31,824 nt of DNA from CAVPDE01 sp964580575. Lineage in GTDB: Bacteria; Desulfobacterota; DSM-4660; Desulfatiglandales; HGW-15. A program made the position numbers and the translations under genes. The stretch spans positions 1 through 31,824 of the forward strand of contig CAZOLJ010000055.1 of assembly GCA_964580575.1 (NCBI GenBank), read 5' to 3'. Numbering within the stretch: position 1 is the stretch's first letter; each line of letters begins with the position of its first letter. The notes beneath the pieces are model-generated. The model was not told the DNA's origin. It ran no database searches and saw nothing but the letters and a program-made list of their open reading frames with translations. Below are positions 15,868 to 24,419 of this stretch, one piece after another.

Positions 15868-16262
15868 GGGAATGAAATGTGGAGAATTCTTACTCCAGAG
15901 GTCGTGGGATTGCAAGAAGGAACTCGGGGATGGGGTCGGTTCGGCAAGGGCTTTCACTTGACAAAAAAAGCTGGTTCGGTCTTAATAACCAAGATTCTTC
16001 CGGCAAAACAAATCGGTTCCCTTGGAGGAAGTGCAATGAGGGACTTTATCTCTAAGGGTTTCATTCACCGCAGCTTGCTGCAGCTTTGTCATTCCCCCGA
16101 ACTGAGGCGGGCAGGAGCGGGAATCCAGGTAGGGACATTTTTTCCGGACACCCGCCTGCGCGGGTGTGACGGTCGTAACGATAGCTCAGATACCCTGTAA
16201 CTAGCTGCGGGGTAGTTCATTCGACTGGGAGATCAAACATACATCATTGCAAGAGAGGCTTT
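15868..16262. other. Gene-poor region upstream of kdnB
   Basis: About 395 nt without a credible gene. It contains a possible plus-strand promoter (TTGACA at 15958-15963, 17 nt, CTTAAT at 15981-15986, modest match) and a 54-codon frame starting at ATG 16036 with a good GGAGGA site, running through the repeat below to 16200. That frame's product (starting MRDFISKGFIHRSLL) resembles nothing I know and probably reflects chance or a gene broken by the repeat. No clear ribosome-binding site precedes kdnB. Confidence 0.45.
16088..16172. repeat. Dispersed inverted-repeat element (GTCATTCCC...GGGTGTGACG type)
   Basis: The stretch starts GTCATTCCCCCG, continues with GCGGGAATCCAG, and closes with a perfect 8-bp hairpin, ACACCCGC-CTGC-GCGGGTGT (16148-16167), ending in GTGACGG. 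This pairing of a GTCATTCCCG..CGGGAATCCAG half with a GGACACCCGCC..GGGTGTGACG half is the usual form of a small non-coding repeat found many times in proteobacterial and deltaproteobacterial genomes. The copy here has a slightly degenerate first half. Only one copy is visible in the window, so the repeat status rests on recognition. Confidence 0.6.
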
Positions 16263-17330
16263 ATGTACCGAAATCTTCGAATCGTGCCTTACCTCATTTT
16301 TGGTCGGGGCAGTTACGCCCAACTCGGCGATGTGCTTCGCCCTCGGCGCACGGGTTCGCCGGCGGTTTTCATGATTGATGACGTTCACGAGGGAAAGCCG
16401 TTCATCTCCAATCTCCCGATGGAGAAAGGAGATCTTCTCCTTTTTGTAAACGTCGATGTGGAACCCAAAACCAAGTACGTGGATGAATTGACGGAACGGG
16501 TGCGGTCCTTTTCCGGCCGCCCACCGGCCGCCCTCGTGGGCATCGGCGGTGGAAGTACCATGGATATTGCAAAGGCGGTGTCCGTGATGCTCACGAATCC
16601 CGGGTCATCGGCGGACTATCAGGGCTGGGACCTGGTCAAGCATCCGTCCGTCTATCATGTGGGCCTTCCCACCTTGGCTGGGACGGGTGCGGAGGTTTCC
16701 CGAACCGCGGTGCTGACCGGTCCGGTGCGCAAACTGGGAATCAATTCCGACTACACGCCTTTTGACCAGATCGTTCTCGATCCGGACCTGCTGGCAGGGG
16801 CCCCTGCAGACCAGCGGTTCTACACGGCCATGGATTCTTACATTCACGGCGCTGAAGCGTTGCGCGGAACCTTTATCAACGAATACAGCCGCGCGTATGC
16901 GGAAAAGTCTATGGAGCTTTGCCGCGAGGTCTTTCTAGGGGAATTGAGCGAGAACGCAGCGGATGAGAAGCTCATGATCGCCTCCTACTTTGGAGGACTC
17001 AGCATTGCTTACTCTCAGGTGGGAGTGTGCCATGCCCTGGGGTATGGCCTGTCCTATGTCCTGGGTGCGCGCCACGGCATCGGGAATTGTGTCATCTTCA
17101 ACCACCTTGAGGAATACTACCCGGGGGAGGTGCGTGAATTCAGGGAAATGGTGGCCAAGCACCGCATTCCTCTTCCTCGCGAAATGACGAAAGGGCTTGA
17201 AGAGCCCCGGATGTCGGAGATGATTCGTGTGGCCTTGAGCCTTGATCCGCTCTGGCAAAATGCCCTGGGTCCTGATTGGAAGAAGATCATAACGCCGGAA
17301 AAGGCAAGGGAGCTGTATCTGCGGATGTAA
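16263..17330 (+). CDS. kdnB: Iron-containing alcohol dehydrogenase, KdnB-like (Kdo 8-oxidase)
   Basis: The 355-residue protein is a group III metal-dependent alcohol dehydrogenase: NAD-binding GIGGGSTMDIAKA (~93-105), and metal ligands in AMDSYIHGAEA and the VCHALGYGLSYVLGARHGIG segment (two His, ~256 and ~270). DYQGWDLVKHPSVYHVGLPT and SDYTPFDQIVLDPDL look specific to the KdnB branch, and the length fits. KdnB oxidises C8 of Kdo before KdnA aminates it to 8-amino-Kdo, the modification of Shewanella LPS. The downstream genes are waaC and waaA (Kdo transferase), which supports a role in Kdo chemistry. kdnA is not in the window, so the pathway may be split or end differently. The KdnB label rests on remembered similarity; the ADH fold is certain. 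Confidence 0.7.
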   Translation: MYRNLRIVPYLIFGRGSYAQLGDVLRPRRTGSPAVFMIDDVHEGKPFISNLPMEKGDLLLFVNVDVEPKTKYVDELTERVRSFSGRPPAALVGIGGGSTMDIAKAVSVMLTNPGSSADYQGWDLVKHPSVYHVGLPTLAGTGAEVSRTAVLTGPVRKLGINSDYTPFDQIVLDPDLLAGAPADQRFYTAMDSYIHGAEALRGTFINEYSRAYAEKSMELCREVFLGELSENAADEKLMIASYFGGLSIAYSQVGVCHALGYGLSYVLGARHGIGNCVIFNHLEEYYPGEVREFREMVAKHRIPLPREMTKGLEEPRMSEMIRVALSLDPLWQNALGPDWKKIITPEKARELYLRM

Positions 17331-17387
17331 TGCTGTCCCTGGTCTTGGGAAAGAGGAGCGCCGGAGGAGGGGGACCCCGCTGCGACT

Positions 17388-18452
17388 ATGAAGATTCTGA
17401 TTGTAAAGCTGAGCGCCATCGGAGATGTCCTTCACACTCTTCCCGCTCTCACTTCATTGCGCCGACACTATCCAGATGCCCAGATTGATTGGCTTGTCGA
17501 GGACGCTGCAGCGGATCTGGTTCAGGGGCACGCTGCCTTGAATCGAGCTCTGATTTGGCGGAGGAGGGAGTTTGTTAAGCATCTGAAGGCCGGCAGACTT
17601 TCCTCTGCTGTGAGGCTTTTTTTGAGCCTGCTCCTGCAGCTGCGCAATACCCGCTACGACCTGATCCTTGATTTCCAGGCATTGCTCAAAAGCAGCCTGT
17701 GGATCTTTCTTTCACGTGGACGGTGTAAGGCGGGTTTCGGTCAAGGGATGGAGCATGCTGAAAAGAGCCCTCTTTTCTTGAACAAACGCATTCCCGCCGT
17801 TTCCATGGAGATCCACGCCCTGGATCGAGGACTGATGCTCCTTCAAGCCCTTGGCATCCCCAGCGTGCAAGTTCTCTATGACCTGCCCATTGGGGATGAA
17901 GAGGAGGGAGCGGCTCAAGAGCTCCTAACCGCCAGCGGGCTTCGGCCGGATCAACCCTTTGTCGCAATCAACCCTGTGGCCAAGTGGCCGACCAAGTTGT
18001 GGGCTGCGGAGCGGTTCAGAGAACTGGCTGAGCGTCTTTCGAAAAAGGGTTTCCAGGTCGTTTTCACGGGGAGCGAGGAGGATCGCCCTCTCATTGATGA
18101 AATGGGCGGGCCGCTCGGCTCTCCGGTGATGCGCCTTGACGGGCGAACAACGCTCAAGATCCTGGCTGCCGTGTATCGCTCCGCGAGCGTGGTGGTCTCA
18201 ACAGACACCGGGCCCATGCATTTAGCTGCGGCCGTGGGAACCCCCGTGGTCGCTTTGTTCGGCCCCACCGCACCCTGGCGCACGGGCCCCCACGGGAAAG
18301 GCTACGTGATTGTCCGTGCGGGCGTGAGCTGCAGCCCCTGTTTCAGTAGATCCTGCAAGACTACAGAACTCGAGCCCATGGCCTGCATGAACAGAATCAC
18401 GGTGGAGCAAGTGGTGGAAGCCGTGGCTCGCCTGGACGCTGATAGGAAATAA
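17388..18452 (+). CDS. waaC: LPS heptosyltransferase (GT9, WaaC-like)
   Basis: This 354-residue cytoplasmic or peripheral GT-B glycosyltransferase transfers heptose to the Kdo of the inner core. The N-terminus MKILIVKLSAIGDVLHTLPA, the segment INPVAKWPTKLWAAERFREL (~187-206), and the donor-site motif STDTGPMHLAAAVGTPVVALFGPT (as STDTGPMHLAAAVG and ALFGPT) are the GT9 signatures. The ending CSPCFSRSCK plus PMACMNRITVEQV is also common in heptosyltransferase I. The ATG at 17388 is preceded by GGAGGAGGGG. It lies 57 nt after kdnB and ~120 nt before waaA, all on the same strand, an LPS core operon. WaaC versus WaaF/WaaQ is judged from the overall look. Confidence 0.85.
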   Translation: MKILIVKLSAIGDVLHTLPALTSLRRHYPDAQIDWLVEDAAADLVQGHAALNRALIWRRREFVKHLKAGRLSSAVRLFLSLLLQLRNTRYDLILDFQALLKSSLWIFLSRGRCKAGFGQGMEHAEKSPLFLNKRIPAVSMEIHALDRGLMLLQALGIPSVQVLYDLPIGDEEEGAAQELLTASGLRPDQPFVAINPVAKWPTKLWAAERFRELAERLSKKGFQVVFTGSEEDRPLIDEMGGPLGSPVMRLDGRTTLKILAAVYRSASVVVSTDTGPMHLAAAVGTPVVALFGPTAPWRTGPHGKGYVIVRAGVSCSPCFSRSCKTTELEPMACMNRITVEQVVEAVARLDADRK

Positions 18453-18574
18453 GGGCCAGCTAAGATGCGGGGGTCATAGAGCCAGAGACCACACCCCCTG
18501 CCCCTGGCTCGAAAAGCTTTTGATTGCTGTGAGAGGCCGTTATTGAGTCGAACAACCATGAAACAGCAGGGTCT

Positions 18575-19906
18575 ATGAGCCTTCGATGGGATGAGCGGCT
18601 GTTGTTGGGGACGTATCAGTTTGGGATGAACGTTTTCCTTCCGCCTGTCCTGCTCGCTCTTTCGCCCATCCTTTTGCTCAATCGAAAACGGAGAACCACC
18701 CTGTTGCCTCGACTGGGTTTCCAACGCTTTCCCCAAACAATTCCTTCAGAGGCCAAGGCGGCGAAAGGCAGCGGTAAAGTTCTCTGGGTCCACGCCCTCT
18801 CGGTCGGCGAGGTGCTCTCCGCTGTTCCGCTGATACGGGAACTCCATCCCCGGATCAAACCGGCAAGGCTCTATCTCTCGGTGTCCACCCTGAGCGGGTA
18901 CGAGACAGCGAGGCATAAGCTGGAAGAGTCCTTGGACGGCTTGTTCTATTTTCCCTTGGATCTCCTTTTTGCCGTGCGCCGCGGCTTTGCCAAACTCGAA
19001 CCGTCCATGATTGTCCTCGTGGAAACAGACATCTGGCCCGGGTTCATGGCCGAGATCCGGCGGCAGGGCATTCCCTCGTTCTTGATCAATGCGAGGGTGT
19101 CCCCTTCTTCTTTCAAGAGTTACAGTCAAGCAAAGAGGCTTTTCGCGCCGGCGCTGAACAGCTTTTCCCGCGTCTATCCCCAATCGTCCACGGATGCCGA
19201 AGCTTACAGGGAAGTGGGAGTGAACCCGGAGAAGCTGGCGGAACCCGGCAATCTGAAATTCGATGCGGCAAAGAGGCCCAGCGGCGCGGCCAAGGTGGAG
19301 CAACTCAGGGCGACGCTGGGGATTCGAGAAGGGGAAAGGGTGCTGGTGGCGGGAAGCACCCATGAAGGGGAGGAGACGATCCTCAGGACGGCGTTCCTCC
19401 ATCTCCGTCAATCCCTACCCGGATTGAAGTTGATTGTCGCTCCTCGCCACCCTCACCGCGCCGAACAGGTTCGCCAGGTGTTTAGGGGTGATCCTGTGCA
19501 GGTTGTTCTCTATTCTTCACTCCCGCAGGAGCGCTTCGACGTGGCGGTGGTGGACGAGTTCGGCGTGCTCAGCGCCCTCTATGAACTCGGAGACCTTGCC
19601 TATGTGGGCGGGAGCCTGGTCCGCAAGGGCGGCCAAAATCCCGTGGAACCCGCTGCGGCTGGAAAACCGGTTCTTTTCGGGCCGGATATGAGTGATTTCC
19701 CTGCCATTGCTGCTGTGATGCTGAAAGAGGGTGGCGCGGCCCAGGTGAAAAACGAAGAGCAACTCACAGCTGAAGCCCTTCGCCTGCTGTCGGATGGTGC
19801 GCTCAGCGCCCGTCTTGGAGCGAAGAACAAGGCCTTGGTGGAACGGAACGTCGGAGTGACCTCGAGGATCGCGGAAGACATCGTGGAATGGTTATTGAAA
19901 GCTTGA
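18575..19906 (+). CDS. waaA: 3-deoxy-D-manno-octulosonic acid (Kdo) transferase WaaA
   Basis: WaaA adds one or more Kdo residues to lipid IVA at the inner face of the cytoplasmic membrane. The 443-residue protein has an N-terminal membrane anchor (~10-35), then WVHALSVGEVLSAVPLIREL (~68-87) with the catalytic-acid Glu of the VGE motif. VETDIWPGFMAEIRRQGIP and LINARVSPSSFKSY, and in the C-terminal domain AGSTHEGEE, APRHPHR and YVGGSLVRKGGQNPVEPAA, are hallmark segments. Length and motifs are complete. It is last in the kdnB-waaC-waaA group and convergent with yjbQ, 31 nt away. Confidence 0.96.
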   Translation: MSLRWDERLLLGTYQFGMNVFLPPVLLALSPILLLNRKRRTTLLPRLGFQRFPQTIPSEAKAAKGSGKVLWVHALSVGEVLSAVPLIRELHPRIKPARLYLSVSTLSGYETARHKLEESLDGLFYFPLDLLFAVRRGFAKLEPSMIVLVETDIWPGFMAEIRRQGIPSFLINARVSPSSFKSYSQAKRLFAPALNSFSRVYPQSSTDAEAYREVGVNPEKLAEPGNLKFDAAKRPSGAAKVEQLRATLGIREGERVLVAGSTHEGEETILRTAFLHLRQSLPGLKLIVAPRHPHRAEQVRQVFRGDPVQVVLYSSLPQERFDVAVVDEFGVLSALYELGDLAYVGGSLVRKGGQNPVEPAAAGKPVLFGPDMSDFPAIAAVMLKEGGAAQVKNEEQLTAEALRLLSDGALSARLGAKNKALVERNVGVTSRIAEDIVEWLLKA

Positions 19907-19924
19907 AGTCCAGAAAGGTCACAG

Positions 19925-19946
19925 GGGGAATGGAGACTCATTCCCC
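19925..19946. other. Short perfect hairpin between waaA and yjbQ
   Basis: An 8-bp inverted repeat (19925-19932 with 19939-19946, six-base loop) lies in the short gap and overlaps the yjbQ stop. There is no T-run on either side, so it is not a classic terminator, but its position between two convergent genes suggests a 3'-end processing or stabilising role. Confidence 0.35.
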
Positions 19947-20354
19947 GATGATCTTAACCAAGACCCTCTTCTTTCTCCTGCCGTCGAACTCGCCGTAGAA
20001 GATTTGCTCCCAGGGGCCGAAGTCGAGTTTGCCGCCGGTCGCGGCAACCACGACCTCCCGACCCATGATCTGGCGTTTCATGTGAGCGTCGGCATTGTCC
20101 TCTCCCACATTGTGGCGATACTGGGACACCGGTGCGTGGGGGGCAAGTTTCTCCAGCCAGACCTCGTAATCGTGGTGAAGTCCGGATTCGTCGTCATTGA
20201 TGAAAACGGAAGCGGTGATGTGCATGGCATTCACCAGGACCAGACCTTCCCGGATGCCGCTTTCTTTCAGTGCTTGCTCGACGTGAGGAGTGATATTGAC
20301 CAGCCCCCGTCTCGAGGGAACTTGGAACCAGAGTTCTTTTCGATAACTTTTCAT
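19938..20354 (-). CDS. yjbQ: YjbQ family protein (secondary thiamine-phosphate synthase-like, UPF0047)
   Basis: The 138-residue protein shows the full UPF0047/YjbQ pattern: ITPHVEQALKESGIREG (~21-37), VNAMHITASVFINDDESG with the conserved His and acidic residues, YRHNVGEDNADAHMKRQIMG (~80-100), and KLDFGPWEQIFYGEFDGRR near the C-terminus. E. coli YjbQ has weak thiamine-phosphate synthase activity; the physiological role is unsettled. The ATG at 20354 overlaps the stop of the upstream lipoprotein gene (ATGA), so the two are coupled and driven by the promoter at 21354. Confidence 0.93.
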   Translation of the reverse strand: MKSYRKELWFQVPSRRGLVNITPHVEQALKESGIREGLVLVNAMHITASVFINDDESGLHHDYEVWLEKLAPHAPVSQYRHNVGEDNADAHMKRQIMGREVVVAATGGKLDFGPWEQIFYGEFDGRRKKRVLVKIIGE

Positions 20355-21268
20355 CGGGGCGAGGCCTCCTGATTTCCAGGGGAATGGTGAACGAAAATGG
20401 GCTGAAACTTCGTCCTCTCTGCTATGAGCTTCTTGTCTCTCTCTGCAGTCAAAATTTCTTTGTACGGGCCGAGAAGAACGCGATACCAGGTGCGATCCGT
20501 GAGTTGAATCGTTTCGATCCTGGGTTCAAAACCGATGCGCCTGCATTCCTCGACCGTGGCGGTAGCTCGGTTTTTCTCAAGGAATGCGGCGATTTGTATG
20601 TTCACGGACAAAGGACCCCCTGGAGACGCAGCCGGCTCAGGGATCTCGGCGATCATGTCCCGGCTGATTCTTTCAACGAGGTCGAGAGTCCTTTCCTGTT
20701 GCATGAGCAGCGCCGATCTGGCCGTGGCAGACATCAGGCTCCAGAGTTCGAGCGGAATGCCTCCGTCATGAGATCTTTTCGTCTCTGTCTTCTGCCATAC
20801 CCCTTTCCCATTCCTGCAGTCCACCATTTCCACTTCCACGGTCAGAGCAAGCTGTGAGTAGATGCCCAAGAAGAGCTTCTGAAAGTCTCGGACCTTTCCG
20901 TAAATGACCAAGTCGGCATGAAGATACTTCCCGAGCGTTTCAGGAGGCACCTCCCTCCAGGCTCCGGACTGTGCTTTCTGAATGGATTCGAGGCCTCGAT
21001 CCACTGTGCTCAATTCGATGTCTCTGAAGTTCTTGGAGCTGAAATGGTTATAAAAACTCCTCCGTACCAGGGTTCCCATCTCTTCGTCGGAAGTCAGATT
21101 ATCGAAAGGCATGACCGCCACAGTCGGCGGAGGGCCGTCCTTCGGAAGCCAAGCCGGGGAAGTGGAATCAATGGCCCTCTGGGAGCTGATGGATGAGCAG
21201 GACAGCAGAAGCAGAAGGAGGCAAAATGTTGCGGGTTGTCTTAAGAGGCGTTTCTTGGCGAAAGACAA
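20351..21268 (-). CDS. GNA1162-like lipoprotein with C-terminal SPOR domain
   Basis: The 305-residue product starts at TTG 21268, with GAGGGG upstream. A signal peptide is followed by a lipobox LLSC (Cys ~24), so it should be membrane-anchored in the envelope. The central domain (~48-205), with VAVMPFDNLTSDEEMGTLVR and HADLVIYGKVRDFQKLFLGI, resembles the GNA1162/DUF799 and FlgO-like lipoproteins. The C-terminal ~75 residues (LSVNIQIAAFLEKNRATATV, YRVLLGPYKEILTAERDKKL) form a SPOR domain, which in other proteins binds denuded septal peptidoglycan. I infer a septum- or stress-associated lipoprotein. It is transcribed from a strong promoter and coupled to yjbQ. Confidence 0.82.
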   Translation of the reverse strand: MSFAKKRLLRQPATFCLLLLLLSCSSISSQRAIDSTSPAWLPKDGPPPTVAVMPFDNLTSDEEMGTLVRRSFYNHFSSKNFRDIELSTVDRGLESIQKAQSGAWREVPPETLGKYLHADLVIYGKVRDFQKLFLGIYSQLALTVEVEMVDCRNGKGVWQKTETKRSHDGGIPLELWSLMSATARSALLMQQERTLDLVERISRDMIAEIPEPAASPGGPLSVNIQIAAFLEKNRATATVEECRRIGFEPRIETIQLTDRTWYRVLLGPYKEILTAERDKKLIAERTKFQPIFVHHSPGNQEASPR

Positions 21269-21325
21269 GGATGTGCCCCTCGTGTGAGGCAGGTGAATGA
21301 AAAACCACTCATGTCAGTCTTTGGA

Positions 21326-21354
21326 AGTATAAAAGAATGATCCGAGCGTGTCAA
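21326..21354 (-). promoter_or_regulatory. Near-perfect sigma70 promoter for the SPOR lipoprotein-yjbQ operon
   Basis: Minus-strand TTGACA (21354-21349), exactly 17 nt, then TATACT (21331-21326). The -35 is full consensus and the -10 matches 4 of 6, including the key TA. Predicted transcription start ~21319, 50 nt before the TTG start. It lies between the M16 peptidase stop and the lipoprotein. Confidence 0.75.
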
Positions 21355-21377
21355 CGAATTAGGTCGACGTTCCTTGC

Positions 21378-24300
21378 TTACCTTAGGGGAAGCTCCGTGA
21401 AGGGGAGATCAAATGTTTTGGCAAGAGCCTTGAGGTCTTCCTCGAGGCTGATCACCTCGCCGCCCTCTCCGTTCACCGGGGTTGTCTTGTCGCCGACCAC
21501 AACAATCTGCAGGCCGCGGGGATCCAGGAATCTTGCGGAAAGAGACTCAAGCTCCTCCTGCTTCGCCTGGATGTAAGCTTCCTGGATTCTGTCAAGGGTG
21601 TCCAGCGGTTCCCCCCGCATATGGTAGCGTCCATATGTTTCCACCAGTTCGTAAGGGGTATCCACGTTGAAGACAAAACTGTTGAGCACGTCCATCCGCT
21701 TCTGTTCCAGGTCACCTGCCGGGACTTTCCGGTGAAGAGAATTCATGATCTTTACGGTCTCCTCAAGGGCCTTTGAGGTTTTGTCGCCCTTGCAGCCGAT
21801 GTATCCCAGAAGGGATCCCGACTGCCACTTGTAGGACTGGGTGAAGAAAGCGGCATACACAAGACCCAGGTCTTCTCTCAACCGGGTGTAAAGCAAGGAG
21901 TCCCCTCCGCCGAACAGGTTCACGAGCAGGCTGAGCTTCCAGAAATCCGGATGGGTTCGCGGAACGCTTCGAAGGGCAAGGCTGATCTGGGACTGAACTT
22001 GGCCGGGCTTATGGACAAGGGCGAGCACAGGAGCTGTTGGAGGAGGCTCAGCGAGTACTCGTTCCGGTGCGCCTCCTTTGGGCAGGGATCGAAAAAGCGT
22101 TCCAAGAGACCCGAGCACCACGGATTTCTCGATATCCCCGGCCACGGCAACGACCATGTTGGAGGGGACAAGATATTTTTTCAGAAAGTCTCCAAGCTCA
22201 TCCCGCGAGATGCCGGGAATGGTCGCCAGGGCTGCGAGCGGGTCACGGCCGTAGACGTGTCCTCTGAAATGCCAGATCATGGCTTCGCGCCTGCTGACGG
22301 ATCGAGCATCTTCCCCCTGGCGCTTGAGAGCCGTGAGAATCTGATCTTTCGACACCTGGACAACGGATTCCTCGAATCTCGGACGGGTCAGTACCTCCAG
22401 AAGCAAAGCCAAACCCTTGTCCCAGTCCTCTTTCAGCACGGAAAGCTTCACTACCGTATCTTCTTCGTTGACCGAGAAGGACAAGCGAATAGCATTTTCA
22501 TCCAGGACCATGGCGAGTTCCTGGGGGGAACGCTCCCCTGCACCGCCGTGGATCAACGTGTCGTTCAGAATTTGGGCCAACCCCATCTTCCCGTCGCTCA
22601 CATCCACGCTGCCCGCCTTAAACAATAGGGTGAGATCCACCAGAGGCAGGCTCGTATCCGTCAGATAAAACACCGGCACTCCCTCAACGGTTGAAGAGTC
22701 GGCTTTCTCGTAAGGAATTCGGTGGGGCTTCCGATCAAAGGAAAGAGGGTGTCTCCAGCCCTGAGGGGTCGGATAATTGGATTTATTCGTGAAGTCCTTT
22801 GGCTTGAACTCCGTCCTCGCAGAGGAACCGCTGAGGGACCTGACTTCTTCATAAGCCTCTGGAGGCCTTTCCTGCTTGCCGCCGGGAATGACGAAAACCG
22901 TCGTCCTGTTTTCATCCGTAGCAATTCGATTGACCACCTCCCGAATGACTTCGGGAGTGACCTTGTCGATTCGATCGAGATAGGAAAGGAGATAGGGCCA
23001 TCCGACCTGGACTTCCGTGGTCGCAAGCGCCATGGCTAGGGATTCATTCGTTCTCAGTCGTTCCATGAAATCGCGATGGTTCAACTTTTTGATTCTTTCG
23101 AGCTCCCGGATGGAGATGGGTTCGTTTTTCATTCTCTCAATTTCGGCCAGCAGGATCTTCTCGAGGTTTTCGCAGGCCCGGAGGTGAGCCTGCCGCTCCT
23201 CTTCCTCACTCAAATTCCCCTTCCTCAATTCTGCCGGTTCGTTCGGAGAGCCACCCAGGATGAGCATCCCGGCGTAGCGGTTGTCCAGATTATGCGCCCA
23301 CGCCTCAACGGCCAAACCCTTGTTGACGACCTCTTGGGTCATCCGGGCCCCACGGCCGTGACTCAGAACCATGGCCAAGGCATCGAGCACATCGAAGTCC
23401 TCGGTTCCCATGCGGGCTCCATGAAAGCCGATAAGCACGTTGGGCGTTCTGGCTCCTTTCAGAAATCGGACACTTTGCCGAGGGCCGCTCTGGGGAGGCT
23501 CTTGAGTGACTGTTTCCGGGGCTGCCCTTCCTGCGGGATACCTCTCAAAGTAAACCTCGGCAAGCTCTTTCGCTTTCTCCCAGGAGATATCACCGACGAG
23601 CACGGCGACGGCGTTAGCCGGATGGTAGTTGGCGTCGTGAAAGCTCATGGCATCCTTTGTGTTGAATTTTTCCATGTCGGATTTCCATCCGATCGTTGGA
23701 TTGCGGTAGGGATGAGCGGTGTACGCCGTGGCTTGGAGATCGAGCCATGCTGCGCCGTCCGGGTTGTTCACGTAACGGAAAGCCCACTCGCGCTGAATGA
23801 CTTCTTTTTCAACATAGAACTCCCGCCACGCCGGCTCAAAGAGCTGCTCGCTGACGATGGAAAACCACTGTTCGACCATGTCCGAAGGAACCGACATGAA
23901 GTACTGTGTTTCATCCTTGCTGGTGAATGCATTCACACGCACGGCCCCATTCTTTCCCACCTGGGATGAGAAGGCCTGGGGCACATAGATCTTCTGCACC
24001 TCCAGGCGCAATCGTTCCATTTCCTTGCGCTTGGCCTGAATTAGGGAGCGATCAGGATTTCGCTTTCTTTCCTCGGCGAGGACAGCCTGGTAGATCGCCT
24101 CAATCTGGTCCTGCAAGGATTGATCTTTGCTCGGATCCATGGTCCCAAAGTTTTTTGTGCCCTTGAACATCATGTGCTCGAGCATGTGGGCGATGCCCGT
24201 TTTACCGGCCTCTTCGAGCGCAGAGCCCGCGCGTATGGAAAGATGACAAGCGACCTGAGGGGTGGCGTGCCTTTCCACGACGAGAAAGAGCATGCCATTC

Positions 24301-24419
24301 TTTAGCGTGAATTCCTTAACATCGAGATTGATTTTGGCCGGGGACTGCTGGGCGGAACTCGGAACAGAGAGAGCGACGACAAGAAACAGCGTGACGATAA
24401 CTCGAAAGAGTAGGGTCAT
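21378..24419 (-). CDS. Exported M16 (insulinase/pitrilysin) family zinc metalloprotease
   Basis: The ~1013-residue protein starts at ATG 24419 (GGAG six bases upstream; a GTG four codons earlier is possible). It has a signal peptide ending near VPSSAQQ, so it is periplasmic or outer-membrane associated. It holds two M16 modules in one chain. The N-terminal half carries the inverted zinc motif HMLEH (~78-82) in GIAHMLEHMMFKGT, with the downstream helix YVEKEVIQREWAFR supplying the third ligand. The second half (from ~590) is the non-catalytic module (LPLVDLTLLFKAGSVD, LLVNLFGGGDSLLYTRLRED). It has a longer linker than typical ~450-residue halves (EAIYQAVLAEERKRNPDRSL near ~110). Such enzymes degrade peptides or misfolded envelope proteins. 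It appears to be transcribed alone. Confidence 0.92.
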   Translation of the reverse strand: MTLLFRVIVTLFLVVALSVPSSAQQSPAKINLDVKEFTLKNGMLFLVVERHATPQVACHLSIRAGSALEEAGKTGIAHMLEHMMFKGTKNFGTMDPSKDQSLQDQIEAIYQAVLAEERKRNPDRSLIQAKRKEMERLRLEVQKIYVPQAFSSQVGKNGAVRVNAFTSKDETQYFMSVPSDMVEQWFSIVSEQLFEPAWREFYVEKEVIQREWAFRYVNNPDGAAWLDLQATAYTAHPYRNPTIGWKSDMEKFNTKDAMSFHDANYHPANAVAVLVGDISWEKAKELAEVYFERYPAGRAAPETVTQEPPQSGPRQSVRFLKGARTPNVLIGFHGARMGTEDFDVLDALAMVLSHGRGARMTQEVVNKGLAVEAWAHNLDNRYAGMLILGGSPNEPAELRKGNLSEEEERQAHLRACENLEKILLAEIERMKNEPISIRELERIKKLNHRDFMERLRTNESLAMALATTEVQVGWPYLLSYLDRIDKVTPEVIREVVNRIATDENRTTVFVIPGGKQERPPEAYEEVRSLSGSSARTEFKPKDFTNKSNYPTPQGWRHPLSFDRKPHRIPYEKADSSTVEGVPVFYLTDTSLPLVDLTLLFKAGSVDVSDGKMGLAQILNDTLIHGGAGERSPQELAMVLDENAIRLSFSVNEEDTVVKLSVLKEDWDKGLALLLEVLTRPRFEESVVQVSKDQILTALKRQGEDARSVSRREAMIWHFRGHVYGRDPLAALATIPGISRDELGDFLKKYLVPSNMVVAVAGDIEKSVVLGSLGTLFRSLPKGGAPERVLAEPPPTAPVLALVHKPGQVQSQISLALRSVPRTHPDFWKLSLLVNLFGGGDSLLYTRLREDLGLVYAAFFTQSYKWQSGSLLGYIGCKGDKTSKALEETVKIMNSLHRKVPAGDLEQKRMDVLNSFVFNVDTPYELVETYGRYHMRGEPLDTLDRIQEAYIQAKQEELESLSARFLDPRGLQIVVVGDKTTPVNGEGGEVISLEEDLKALAKTFDLPFTELPLR

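Noticed and set aside
16036..16200. 54-codon frame with a good ribosome-binding site
   Set aside because: It runs through the dispersed repeat and has no recognisable homology, so it is mentioned in the region note and not called as a gene.
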